Positions 7,740 through 16,239 of a DNA stretch of 64,000 bases are shown one piece after another. The position numbers and the translations under genes are program-made. The notes beneath the pieces are model-generated. The model was not told where the DNA came from, searched no databases, and saw nothing but the letters and a program-made list of their open reading frames with translations. Within the stretch, counting starts at the first letter, position 1; each line of letters starts with the position of its first letter. Origin of the DNA: Nonomuraea sediminis (GTDB lineage: Bacteria; Actinomycetota; Actinomycetes; Streptosporangiales; Streptosporangiaceae); assembly GCF_018531495.1 (NCBI RefSeq), contig NZ_JAHDTI010000015.1:239286-303285 (forward strand), written 5' to 3'.

Positions 7740-8372
7740 TTCCGGGAGAGACAGTTTTTCTCTACATGACGCAATCTTCGTCCTGGCCCACTGGTGGACT
7801 GCCATGCCGTCGTGCGCCATGCCCGCGACCCGGTGAGCAATCTGCTGAGCCTGCTCGATCCAGTCGGTGAAGGGATCTTCGTCGCAGACCCGCTCAAGTC
7901 GTTGACGAGCGACCTCAACCTGCCCCACAAGTGCGGCCGCCACGCCAGCGTTGAAATCTTCCCACAGAAAGCCGGGCCGGCTGGGACGCCCCATCAGCAC
8001 GTCGGCGGTGGTGCCGAGGTCGGCAAACCGGACCCTTAGATCTTGGACACACCGCTCGGCCTGCTGAGCAAGACGGGCCGCGACAGAGGCGAACTGCACC
8101 TCATCACGGAAACCCTCCGCCGGCCGGAGGCGTTCGTCGAAGTCGAAGGCAAGATGGTCGAAGTCCTACCACAGCCACATGGCTCCCACAGTCAGCCCGC
8201 TCCCCTGACTCCAGTGCGGGGAGGGGAATTCCACGACGCCGAGCCACCAGCCGTGATCATCGATCCAGATCCGGGATCCGCCTTGCCGGCGCAGGCCGAG
8301 CGGACGCAGCCGTTCTCGGGCTGCGCCGGTGATCAGTCTGGACGCGGGAGAGGTGGTTGCCATGCTGGACAT
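7713..8372 (-). pseudogene. DUF4304-like gene interrupted by one in-frame TAG
   Basis: The start at 8372 reads MSSMATTSPASRLITGAARE and runs in one frame to 7713. The only interruption is TAG at 8166-8168 within the context GAMWLW-stop-DFDHLAFDFDER. Both halves look like one 219-residue protein with tryptophan- and aspartate-rich motifs (SRIWIDDHGWWLGVVEFPSP). This resembles uncharacterised actinobacterial proteins of the DUF4304 type. The single amber change makes it a probable pseudogene. A short N-terminal product or read-through cannot be excluded. Confidence 0.55.
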
Positions 8373-8587
8373 TGTCGCCAGAACCTGACCGCGGCGTTCG
8401 GATAGGGGTGTTCACGCGTACGGCTGTGCAGTTGGAAGCGCGACAGGCGGGGTTTGTCTCCGCTTCAAGGATCTTGAAGCAGCGTAGTGACTGCCAGTGT
8501 TTCGCCGTTTGCAGTGTGGAGTTGTCGGGCTGCATGGCGTGAATGCGGCGGGCGGGATACAGTTGCCGCTCCTTTCGGGAGGCGCTA
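8373..8587. promoter_or_regulatory. Divergent intergenic region
   Basis: About 215 bases between two divergently oriented broken genes. GGGAGG lies seven bases before the ATG at 8588 as a ribosome site for the plus-strand gene. A GGGGTGTTCACG motif at about 8405 echoes the start of the 90-bp repeats, but the twin 12-mers are absent. Confidence 0.4.
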
Positions 8588-9075
8588 ATGACGTCATTCT
8601 GGGAACGCGTGGCCCAGGCCGAGACGGCCGCGCTCCAGCAGGCCGAGGAATTGCGAGCCCAACTGGCCGCGGTCTAGGCACGACTGCAGCGCTTGGCCAT
8701 CACGCGCGAGACCCTGACGGAGTTCACCGACGCCCCTTGCGACAACACCGCCATGGCCGAAGACGACAGCGTGATCCTCGAGGAGGAGCCGTCGGACCAG
8801 GCCCACCTCGCCTCCGACGGTGAGGTGCCCCACCTGCCACCGCTGCGGGGGTTCCGGCAGCAGGTGGTGGCGTTGCTGGCCGCCCGATAAGCCGATGCGG
8901 GCCAGGGGAATCGTGCAGGCCATCGGCAAGCCGGACACTCGCTCCCAGGTGGAGGGCATGCGCTCACGGCCACAACGGCTGGTGAGTGATGGGTGCCTGC
9001 GTCGGGGAAGCCGACGGCCTCTACGCGATCGCTACCGGGATCAACGGCTACGCACCGGGCGGGGAGGTCGGTTGA
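8588..9075 (+). pseudogene. Coiled-coil/winged-helix-type gene broken by TAG and frameshifts
   Basis: ATG at 8588 with GGGAGG upstream reads MTSFWERVAQAETAALQQAE, then TAG at 8675-8677 in frame, then ARLQRLAITRETLTEF. After TAA at 8888 a frame change restores PMRARGIVQAIGKPDTRSQV and RSRPQRLVSDG. A further change gives GEADGLYAIATGINGYAPGG before TGA at 9073. The ancestral protein had an N-terminal coiled coil and a C-terminal winged-helix-like part. Such genes occur beside insertion sequences in Streptomyces relatives. One nonsense codon and at least two frameshifts make it dead. Confidence 0.6.
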
Positions 9076-9559
9076 TCGCGTCTCGGCGGCACCCGAGGTT
9101 GCACGAGCGACCATTACTAACTACCTAAAGCGGCTCCTGCATTCGGGGAGGTGTCGAGCCCGGGATTTCGCCTGCCACCGCTGACGGCGGGGATGGGCGG
9201 GAAGGATCGGCGATGCCTCCACCAGGGCAAAAGCGCTGCCGACGCGAATCAGATTCCGGGCGGAGTGGGCCACAGCCGGACGGCCAGCCCGGCTCCAACT
9301 GGGCGTAGCGCCCTCGGCATAGGGATCCATGCCGAGGGCGACAACCGCGCGGTAGCTGATCATCCCAGTGGCGTACAGGCCGCCGGGGCCGGAAGGTGAT
9401 CATCGGGTCATCTCCAGGGGCCTAGGGCCAGGAGCACGAACGCAGGACCGTCACCACGGGGACTAGGTTCACCCCGCGGGTGTGGGGACGGATCACGGCG
9501 ACCGGGGGAAAGCAGGCGGTCTCGCGGATCACCCCCGGGGCGTTGGGGCCAGAGGCGTC
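9076..9559. other. Gene-poor stretch downstream of the SARP gene
   Basis: Contains the trace of a helix-turn-helix (VSAAPEVARATITNYLKRLL on the plus strand at 9076-9150) with no start or family assignment. A strong hairpin lies at 9309-9340. No intact gene is supported. Confidence 0.4.
9309..9340. terminator. Perfect 12-bp-stem hairpin
   Basis: CGCCCTCGGCAT (9309-9320) pairs perfectly with ATGCCGAGGGCG (9329-9340) across an eight-base loop. There is no T-run, as usual for actinomycete terminators. It lies 220 bases past the end of the minus-strand SARP gene and may terminate it. Confidence 0.5.
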
Positions 9560-12500
9560 TTAGCCGGGATCCGCGGGCAGGCCCAGAACATCGTCATAAC
9601 CGCCGCAGGGGAGCTCGGCGAGCAAGCTCTTGGCGCGCGCTACGAAAAGGTGGGCCTCGCGCTCCCGCGAAAGGACGAGCGCTCGATGGGCGGCGCGCAC
9701 GGCGGACTGGATGTCGCCGCCGGCTCGGAGCGCCTTCGCGCGGATGAGGAGAACCAAGCCCTCCGCATACCGTTCGCCGTAGGTGTCGATGAACGTCTCG
9801 GCCTTGTCCAACGCGGTCATGGCGGCCGGGATCTCGTCGGCGCAAAGCCGGACCTCGGCAAGAAGCGCGTACCAGGTGGCCAGGTTCGATCGAGGTGGGT
9901 CGACCAGCGTGGTCTCGATGATGCGCTCCATCTCTCTGGCCGACGTGACCGGGTCACCGCCGGACATGGCTGTCGCCCAGTGCCTGGCGAGCCGTGGGTA
10001 GCTGCCGGAGAACGTGAAAGTGAAGTCCGGATCAGCGTTGATAGCCGTCTCGGCCGCCCGCAGCGCCCAGGCGGAGTCTCCACCGGTGGCAGCCGCGGTG
10101 ACGGCGAAGGAGCCCCAGATGCTGAGGGCATAGGGGTCGCCGCCGGCGTCGAACTCCACCAGGTCGAAAAGGTGGCGCGCGGCAACCAGATCGCCGTACA
10201 GGGCGGTGTTGAGCGCCAACATGACCGGGGTCATCATCTGGAGCCGGTGTCGCAGCGGCTCGGCGTCCCGATGGGCGTGGATGAGCGAATCGGACTGACT
10301 CAGGTTCCGATAGGCCTCACCGATGTTGCCTGAACTCCACTGGTGGACGCCCCACGCGTGATGTCCGGAAGCCTGGACGACTGGGTCGGAGGAGCGCCGA
10401 CCGTGGTCCAGCAACCGGCGCGCGAGATGCCGGGCGGCGTCGAGCTGGATGCCCTGGGCATGGGCCAGAAATCGGGAGAAGAGGAAGCCGGTAGCCTCCC
10501 GTTCTCGGCCGAGCGACCGCGCGACCTCCTCGGCGCGGTCCAGATGGTCCATGGTGGCTCCGACGAAGCCGGCGTGGATGCCCGCGATGGCGGTCAGCTC
10601 GGTCAGCGCGGTCAGCTCAAGGCTGAGGAGTCCGTTGCCGCGTGCGATTCCGGCCGCGGCGTCGAGGTGCTTCTCCGCGGTCTCGTAGGCAGAGCGTCGT
10701 GCCGCGATGCGGGCCGCGACAATCAGTGCCTGCGCTGTTCGCTCCGGCTCGGCGAGCGGGCCCGCCGAACACAGGTGGTGGGCGAGTGCCTCACTATGAC
10801 GCTCGGTCGGGTCCTGGGTCTGCGCGAGCGCGGACGCGATGTGCAGGTGGAAGCGGCCTGCGTCCGATCGTGACGTCGAGTGGGCCACTGACTCGCGGAC
10901 GAGATCGTGCACGAACCGCCAGTCGCTCAGGGAGTCGGAGGTCACCTCAACCAGGCCGACCGCTTCAAGGGCCTCCAGACGAACGAGGCACTGCGAGGGG
11001 TCGAGGCCGGCCGCGCGCGCCAACAGGCGGGTGTCGATGTCGCGGCCCATCAGGGCCGCGATTTCGATGAGACGGCGGTCCCCGTCCTCGAGCTTGCCCG
11101 TCCGGTCGCGGACGATGTCACGTACCGCGGACGGGACGCCGGCTCGGGCTGCCACCTGGTCAGACAGGTGGTCCTCTTCGGCCAGAAATCTCGCGAGCTC
11201 GCGCACGAACAGAGGATTGCCTTCGGTGCGGGCCTGGATGCTCCGCGCGACGCCGGGACTCGGAGACCGCCCAGTCTCTTGTCGGACCAACTCGGCGACA
11301 TCAGAGGGGCCAAGGGGGCCAAGGACGATGCGCCGGTGGCGGTCTTGGCGCACGACCGCCGCCAGCATGCGCCGCAGGTGTGGGCTGGGCATCGGTGCAT
11401 GGCCGCGAAAGGTGCCCATCAACACGCTCCTGTCCGGGAGCGACTCGGCCAGGTGTGCGAACAGCTGCAGCGAGGCCGGATCTGCCCAGTGAAGGTCATC
11501 CACGACAACGACCACGGGCCGGTGTGCGGCGGCTGCGCCGAACAGTGCGACGACGTTGCTGTACAAACGGAATTGCGCTCCGGCATCTGGCCGTGCCATG
11601 ACTTCGGCATCGCGTGCAGGATGCTGCAGCAGGTCGCCGAGTTCGGCGGTCCAACGCGCCTGGTCCTCCTCCGGCAGTGCCGCGATCAGGGCATCGACAA
11701 TCTGGACCCAGGGCCACATCGACGGGGCACCTTCGCCGTCGTGGCACCGCCCCCAGAAGGTGAAAGCACCGTTCGCAGCAGCCTCGTCGGTGACTTCGGC
11801 AAGCAACCGGCTCTTGCCCACTCCTGCTGGACCCTCGACGAGGACGATCTGCGCTCGGGCGAGGGTGGCCGAGTCGATGGCATGGCGGAGGAGGGCAAGT
11901 TCTTCTTGCCGACCCACCAGACGATCGGACCGGCTGCCGGAAGGATTCCGCGATTCGCTTGTGGAGCGCGCGCCGGACGTGGATCGGGGCGCGGCTTCCG
12001 GGAGAAGGCCGGCGCCACGTGGTGCGAAGACGGCCTCGCCTTGTCGGAGAACTTGCTGGTGCGCCTCGCGGAGCGCTCGACCGGGATCGATGCCCAGCTC
12101 GTCGGCCAGCCGTACGCGCACCGTGTCGAAAACGGACAGCGCCTCCGCCTGCTGTCCTGACGCTGCCAGGGTGGTCATGAGCGCTGCCTGAATGGTCTCG
12201 TCGAGGGGCGCGATCCATGCGGCCAGGCGCAGCGGTTGCAAGATGCGCTTGGCATGACCGAGAGACACGGTGGCGTGAGCGGCCTCGACGCAGGCGTCGA
12301 GCAACTCGCGGTTGACGGAGGCGAACAGCGGTCTGGCGGTGGTGCTGATGGTCAGCCCGTCGCCCGCCGACCCTCGCCACCGTGACAGAGCCTCTTCGTA
12401 TGCGCCGGCTCCCTCCTCGAAGCGCTGAGCGTCCATGGCGGCGCGGGCGAGGCCGAGGAAATGCCGGAATTCAGTCAGATCGAGTGCCACGCTGCGGTCA

Positions 12501-12889
12501 TCGAACTGGTAGCCGCTGCTGCGGTAGTGGAGGTAGGAGCCGGGCGCCCGCGCGGGCAGGTCCGGCTCGAGCAGCCGTCGCAACGCCCCGACATATTTTT
12601 GAACGATGTTCAACGCCGACGTCGGCATCCTGTCGTCCCAGACGAGGTCGATGAGCTCAGAAGCGCTGACCGGTCGACCCACGTGCATCAGCAACAGGGC
12701 TAGCAGGTAGGTCTGCTGTCGCGGTCCGGTGTCGACCTCGACGCCATCACGCCACACCCGTAAGGGACCGAGGACCTGGACGGTCAGCGAAGCGGTGCCG
12801 CCTCCAGGACGGGCCACGGGCGCGACAGCGGGTACAACGAGCGTCGGTTCGGTTCCGCCGCTTCGTCGGGAGGGGGAGGCGTCGGCCAT
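9560..12889 (-). CDS. SARP/AfsR-like regulator: wHTH-BTAD-NTPase-TPR
   Basis: An 1109-residue protein starting at ATG 12889 behind GAGGAAG. An OmpR-type winged helix spans about 34-130 (LTVQVLGPLRVWRDGVEVDT). A bacterial transcriptional activation domain spans about 137-283, ending in LADELGIDPGRALREAHQQV. An ATPase domain has Walker A GPAGVGKS (353-360) and Walker B VVVVVDDLHW (459-468). Long helical TPR-like repeats fill the C-terminal half. Large SARPs activate secondary-metabolite or hydrolase genes by binding heptameric repeats near -35 in cooperation with RNA polymerase. No biosynthetic cluster is adjacent, only a fossil hydrolase upstream, so its target is unknown. The upstream extension of the open frame beyond 12889 is not coding. 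Confidence 0.92.
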   Translation of the reverse strand: MADASPSRRSGGTEPTLVVPAVAPVARPGGGTASLTVQVLGPLRVWRDGVEVDTGPRQQTYLLALLLMHVGRPVSASELIDLVWDDRMPTSALNIVQKYVGALRRLLEPDLPARAPGSYLHYRSSGYQFDDRSVALDLTEFRHFLGLARAAMDAQRFEEGAGAYEEALSRWRGSAGDGLTISTTARPLFASVNRELLDACVEAAHATVSLGHAKRILQPLRLAAWIAPLDETIQAALMTTLAASGQQAEALSVFDTVRVRLADELGIDPGRALREAHQQVLRQGEAVFAPRGAGLLPEAAPRSTSGARSTSESRNPSGSRSDRLVGRQEELALLRHAIDSATLARAQIVLVEGPAGVGKSRLLAEVTDEAAANGAFTFWGRCHDGEGAPSMWPWVQIVDALIAALPEEDQARWTAELGDLLQHPARDAEVMARPDAGAQFRLYSNVVALFGAAAAHRPVVVVVDDLHWADPASLQLFAHLAESLPDRSVLMGTFRGHAPMPSPHLRRMLAAVVRQDRHRRIVLGPLGPSDVAELVRQETGRSPSPGVARSIQARTEGNPLFVRELARFLAEEDHLSDQVAARAGVPSAVRDIVRDRTGKLEDGDRRLIEIAALMGRDIDTRLLARAAGLDPSQCLVRLEALEAVGLVEVTSDSLSDWRFVHDLVRESVAHSTSRSDAGRFHLHIASALAQTQDPTERHSEALAHHLCSAGPLAEPERTAQALIVAARIAARRSAYETAEKHLDAAAGIARGNGLLSLELTALTELTAIAGIHAGFVGATMDHLDRAEEVARSLGREREATGFLFSRFLAHAQGIQLDAARHLARRLLDHGRRSSDPVVQASGHHAWGVHQWSSGNIGEAYRNLSQSDSLIHAHRDAEPLRHRLQMMTPVMLALNTALYGDLVAARHLFDLVEFDAGGDPYALSIWGSFAVTAAATGGDSAWALRAAETAINADPDFTFTFSGSYPRLARHWATAMSGGDPVTSAREMERIIETTLVDPPRSNLATWYALLAEVRLCADEIPAAMTALDKAETFIDTYGERYAEGLVLLIRAKALRAGGDIQSAVRAAHRALVLSREREAHLFVARAKSLLAELPCGGYDDVLGLPADPG

Positions 12890-13002
12890 CGGTCTTCCTC
12901 GAACTAAGTGATGTTGAGGAAAGGCTACGCGCTGGCCAGGGCTCTCCTGATTCGGGTCGGCGATCACCTGTTCGGCGCGGTGGGCGAACAGGTCTTGCCG
13001 CG

Positions 13003-13257
13003 GTGAACAACAATCGGGCGGAGCAGCGGCTTGTCGCCGACGGCTATCCGGTCGTCGCCGCGCCGAACCCGCTGCCGGGGCTCTCCTCCGACGCGCAGCA
13101 GCGGGCCGATCATCCTGATCGGCCATTCGTACGGCGGAGCCGTCATCTCCGCCGCCGCCACCGGGAACCCCGAGGTGAAGGCGCTGGTCTACCTGGCGGC
13201 GTTCGTGCCGGAGACGGGGGAGCGTCCAGGAACTGATCGAGAAGTTCCCCGGCAGCA
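13003..13257 (+). pseudogene. Alpha/beta hydrolase fragment
   Basis: Frame 1 gives EQRLVADGYPVVAAPNPLPG. A frame change then gives GPIILIGHSYGGAVISAAAT and NPEVKALVYLAAFVPETGE. A third frame ends QELIEKFPGSTVG. This is the nucleophile-elbow region of the same hydrolase family as the intact gene at 20838. The segment between the two first blocks is deleted. At 13257 it joins abruptly to a transposase fossil. It is divergent from the SARP gene and was probably its neighbour in the ancestral locus. Confidence 0.6.
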
Positions 13258-14302
13258 CCGTGGGCGTCTCGACCCACCTACGGCTACAGCGCCACCCTCA
13301 CCGTCGCCGCCCGCACCCGCACGACTGTCGGCTCCTTCCCCCACTTGGCGCTCGGCCTGGTCCTGGACACCCCACACAAGCGCATCGGCGCAGGCGCCGT
13401 GACCACCCTCAAACCGCTGGCCGACCTCGGCTTCCCGGCCGGCATCGCCGTCGTCGACCGCGCCTACACCGACCAGCAACCCGCCCACTTCGCTCATCCA
13501 GTTCGTGAGCTCGGCTACCGGCTCGCCCTCGACTACAAAGTCGACCACCGAGGGGTGCAGGGAAGTGTCCACGGCGCACTGCTCATCGACGGCCGCTTGG
13601 CCTGCCCAGAAACGCCCGACCGGCTTGCCTGCGCGACCACCGACCTGGACGACGCAGCTGTCCGCACCCCGTCGGACGAACTCACCGCGTTGATCGATGC
13701 GCGAGATCCGTACTGGCTGCGCATCAAACAGAACGCGAACGCAAGCGGTGCTGTCCGCGCTCAGTGCCCGGCAGCCGGCCCCTCCCCCTCGGTCACCTGT
13801 CCCCGCTTCGAGCGCGTCCAGCAACGCCAACCCAGCCGCTCCGTCACGGTCGATCTGGCCGACACCCGCCAGCGGGCAGCCCATCAGGCGGCCAAACCCC
13901 GCATCCGGCCACCAGCCCCTGACGCCACGATCGGTGAACTGCCGAAGATCTGCAGCCAGCAGAGCGTCACGGTCCACCCCGGCGATCTCGGTCACCTCGA
14001 CAAGTTCCGCCAGGACCTGCCCTACCTCAGCCCTGCCTGGCGAGGAACGTATTCGACCGCCAGAGCCATAACCGAAGGGCTGAACGGCAGACTGAAGGGC
14101 CACGACCTCTCACGGACGCGTCGCTCAATCCATCTTGGTCGCGCTGACAGTCGCCGTCGCCAACGACCACTTCCTCGACCAGTGGCGCCTGACTCAGCAG
14201 CCCCCAGACAAAGCCATCGGCTCCGCTGACATCCCCGAGACCCCGGCGACCAGCCAATCGCCGCTCACAGATGGCCAGAGCAGGCCACCACCTGAGCGCT
14301 AA
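13258..14302 (+). pseudogene. DDE-type transposase fossil
   Basis: Continuous frame with LGLVLDTPHKRIGAGAVTTL, VDRAYTDQQPAHFAHPVREL and EGLNGRLKGHD. These blocks are familiar from a group of long actinobacterial transposases related to IS1182/IS1380-like DDE enzymes. The N-terminal part is missing at the junction with the hydrolase fragment. A frameshift near 14110 moves the tail (AQSILVALTVAVANDHFLDQ) to another frame, ending in TAA at 14300-14302. No terminal repeats could be fixed. Confidence 0.6.
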
Positions 14303-14447
14303 GCCACGCCTCACATCACCGCGTCGCAGCGTCCAGCCCGGCGTCGGCTCCGGCATGCCCGACGACGTGATCGCAGTCCTCCACCAGCGGCCCGACACCA
14401 CCCGGCCTCTCCCGGACGCTCACCCCGCGGTTCACAACAGGACGAAC

Positions 14448-14545
14448 CCGATTCGGAATCCCCTGAAACGACAAGATCCCGCCTGATCGCGATGATCAGA
14501 CGGGAACTCGTCAATCCAAAGTGGGCCGTCTCAAGAACGGCCCTG
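14448..14545 (+). repeat. About 97-bp dispersed repeat, copy 2
   Basis: Matches 4590-4686 block by block (CCCCTGAAACGAC, AGATCCCGCC, GATCAGACGGGA, CCGTCTCAAGAACGGCC). It lies about 150 bases past the transposase fossil and runs directly into the 90-bp repeat. Confidence 0.55.
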
Positions 14546-14630
14546 GGTGGGGTGTTCACGAGTCAGTCTGAACTGCTACGGAAGCAAGGCTCTGAAGATC
14601 GCTTCCCGGATCTAGATTGATCGTTTCCCG
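14541..14630 (+). repeat. 90-bp dispersed repeat, copy C (twin 12-mer type)
   Basis: Begins CCCTGGGTGGGGTGTTCACG and ends GATCGCTTCCCG, nine bases, TGATCGTTTCCCG. Length and end motifs match copies at 2050 and 7521 while the centre differs. Confidence 0.6.
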
Positions 14631-14651
14631 GGTCGGGACTGTTTGGACGGC

Positions 14652-14791
14652 TCAGCGGGGTTTGGTGAGTGACCATAGGGATAGCGCCATGAGCAGAGCG
14701 GTCAGCCCGCCGCAGATCAGCACGGTGGAGACCGAGAAGGCGTCGACGATGCGGCCGCCGAGGAACGCGCCGAGGGCGTTCTGACCCAAGC
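14652..14791 (-). pseudogene. C-terminal scrap of an MFS transporter
   Basis: Minus-strand reading gives LGQNALGAFLGGRIVDAFSV, then STVLICGGLTALLMALSLWS and a stop. This is typical of the last two membrane helices of DHA1-type exporters. The rest of the gene is absent upstream. Confidence 0.55.
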
Positions 14792-15001
14792 CTCGATCAC
14801 CTATCTGACCACGATCCTGATCCAGGTTGTCATGCGCGACCGTCGCGGCCTGTTGGCTCTGTTCTGGGTATTAGGTGGTGGTGGTTGTCATGGCTACTTC
14901 CGCCCCTTCTCGGTAATGCGGGGATCGTCTTTGATCGTCGTTGCGACGCCGCGAGAAGAGCGACCAGATGGTCATCCACTTCCGCGCGGCGGTGCCGCGA
15001 T

Positions 15002-15793
15002 CTATAGCTGCACTTGTTCTGCCGACCCGGGGGGCAGCCAGTGGAACAAGCTGCTGATCTGCTTCGGCGCCCGCCGCAGGTCCCGCTCGATGCCGTCGCG
15101 GTCCTGTCGGAAGTGCTGCCATCCCTCGTAGTGCACCGGCAGGATCGTGCGCGGGATGATGGCCTCGCACAGCCGTACGGCCTGCCTGGCGGTCATGGTG
15201 TAGCGCAGTGGCCCCGTGAGGGGGAAACCGACGCCGCCCAGATGCAGCAGGATGGTGCCCGGCCGGATCTCGGCAGCGGCTCGACGGAGTGCGCGATGGT
15301 AGACGGTGTCGCCGGTGATCCAGAGAGGTCCGTGCTCCTGGCCGGGCCAGGTGAGCGAGAAGCCGATGACCTCGCCCACGATCGGCCCGCTCAGCGGGGG
15401 CCCGTGCCGACAGGGCGTGGCGGTGATGTCGATGGATGGGCGGCCGGGCGCCTCCAGCCGGGTCGCCTGCCCCGCCTGCAACCCGTGGGCCGGGAACGGC
15501 AGGGACCGGGCACCGGAGGAGGTCGTCACGATCGCAGCGGCGGCCGGCAGCAGGGCGCGTCCCGCGTCGTCGAGGTTGTCGCCGTGGTGGACATGCGAGA
15601 GCAGGATGGCGTCGATGGGCGGCAGGCTCTCGAGTGGTACAGCGGGGCCGGTGAGCTTGCATGAGGAGGTTCCCCAGCCGAAGGGGTAAGTGTGGCCGGG
15701 GGGATCGAAGGTCGGGTCGGTAAGCAGCCGCCAGCCGTCGAACTCGATGAGGACGGTGGGACCGCCGATGTGGGTGAACTGCACCTTCGTCAT
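15002..15793 (-). CDS. MBL-fold metallo-hydrolase (UlaG-like)
   Basis: A 263-residue protein. The metal site is seen as LLSHVHHGDNLDD (His67, His69, Asp72). Later metal ligands lie in TPCRHGPP and ITGDTVYH, and a C-terminal LPVHYEGWQHF. This is the Lactamase_B_2/UlaG-like branch, which includes N-acyl-PE phospholipase-like and lactonase-like enzymes; the substrate is not predictable. It begins four bases after the stop of a 71-residue ORF and follows a broken wbl gene, so the three formed a minus-strand operon. Confidence 0.9.
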   Translation of the reverse strand: MTKVQFTHIGGPTVLIEFDGWRLLTDPTFDPPGHTYPFGWGTSSCKLTGPAVPLESLPPIDAILLSHVHHGDNLDDAGRALLPAAAAIVTTSSGARSLPFPAHGLQAGQATRLEAPGRPSIDITATPCRHGPPLSGPIVGEVIGFSLTWPGQEHGPLWITGDTVYHRALRRAAAEIRPGTILLHLGGVGFPLTGPLRYTMTARQAVRLCEAIIPRTILPVHYEGWQHFRQDRDGIERDLRRAPKQISSLFHWLPPGSAEQVQL

Positions 15794-15797
15794 GGGA

Positions 15798-16013
15798 TCA
15801 GCGCCGGTGGTCGTTGGCCGCAGCGATGGGGGCGGATTCCAGCGCCACCACCTGCGCGGCGGCGTTCATGTCCAGGAGGCACCGCCGTCGGTCTCCCGCC
15901 CGGGTGGGATGTTGTGTACCAAGCCGGGCCAGGGTGCCTGTTCGGGGAGTGAGGATGAGGCCTTGGCCGGGCACCAGGACCATGGCCTCGTCGGGTACGT
16001 GTACGCGCGTCAT
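15798..16013 (-). CDS. 71-residue hypothetical protein
   Basis: ATG at 16013 overlaps the wbl remnant stop (ATGA) and reads MTRVHVPDEAMVLVPGQGLI. It ends four bases before the metallo-hydrolase start. The tight spacing on both sides supports translation. No known domain, no cysteine motif and no membrane segment are seen. The role is unknown. Confidence 0.5.
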   Translation of the reverse strand: MTRVHVPDEAMVLVPGQGLILTPRTGTLARLGTQHPTRAGDRRRCLLDMNAAAQVVALESAPIAAANDHRR

Positions 16014-16192
16014 ACGGATGTCGCCCTTTCGATGGGTGCTCGCAGGCGGCGGCGCTCCTCGGGGGTGAGACCGCCCCATATGCCGTCCGCTTCGCCGGTG
16101 GCCCGCACCCACGCCTGACGGTGCGGGCGGCGCAGATCCTCTTGACGGCCGCGGCCTGCTCCCAAGCCGGCCCGGAGATTCAGTTCGATCAT
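16010..16192 (-). pseudogene. WhiB-like (wbl) gene remnant
   Basis: The frame ends RATGEADGIWGGLTPEERRR, the WhiB turn motif (G-I-W-G-G) and following basic region. Upstream, a different frame of the same DNA gives WEQAAAVKRICAARTVR, matching the segment before the WhiB cysteines, so a frameshift separates the parts. The [4Fe-4S] cysteine set is incomplete and the N-terminus is missing. It was a redox-type transcription factor but is now non-functional. Confidence 0.65.
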
Positions 16193-16207
16193 GTTGGCCC
16201 CGGGTCA

Positions 16208-16233
16208 GGGCGGCTCCCGGAAGGGAGCCGCCC
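16208..16233 (-). terminator. Terminator of the 16240 hydrolase gene
   Basis: GGGCGGCTCCC and GGGAGCCGCCC form a perfect 11-bp stem with a GGAA loop. It lies seven bases past the minus-strand stop at 16240. No U-tract, as common in high-GC actinobacteria. It separates the hydrolase operon from the wbl remnant. Confidence 0.75.
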
Positions 16234-16239
16234 ATCTCG

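Larger units (their letters stand above)
14303..15001. other. Repeat-rich gene-poor stretch
   Basis: Holds the second copy of the 97-bp repeat, the third copy of the 90-bp repeat and a C-terminal scrap of an MFS gene. Between 14792 and 15001 a few codon-like words (TYLTTILIQVVMRDRRGLLA) are seen but no gene can be defended. Confidence 0.45.

Noticed and set aside
9482..12160. Long plus-strand frames opposite the SARP gene
   Set aside because: They mirror the third-position GC bias of the real minus-strand gene. No conserved motif appears in them.
12890..13258. N-terminal extension of the SARP gene to 13258
   Set aside because: The added residues lack family similarity and run antisense through the hydrolase fossil; ATG at 12889 has a proper ribosome site and precedes the normal domain start.
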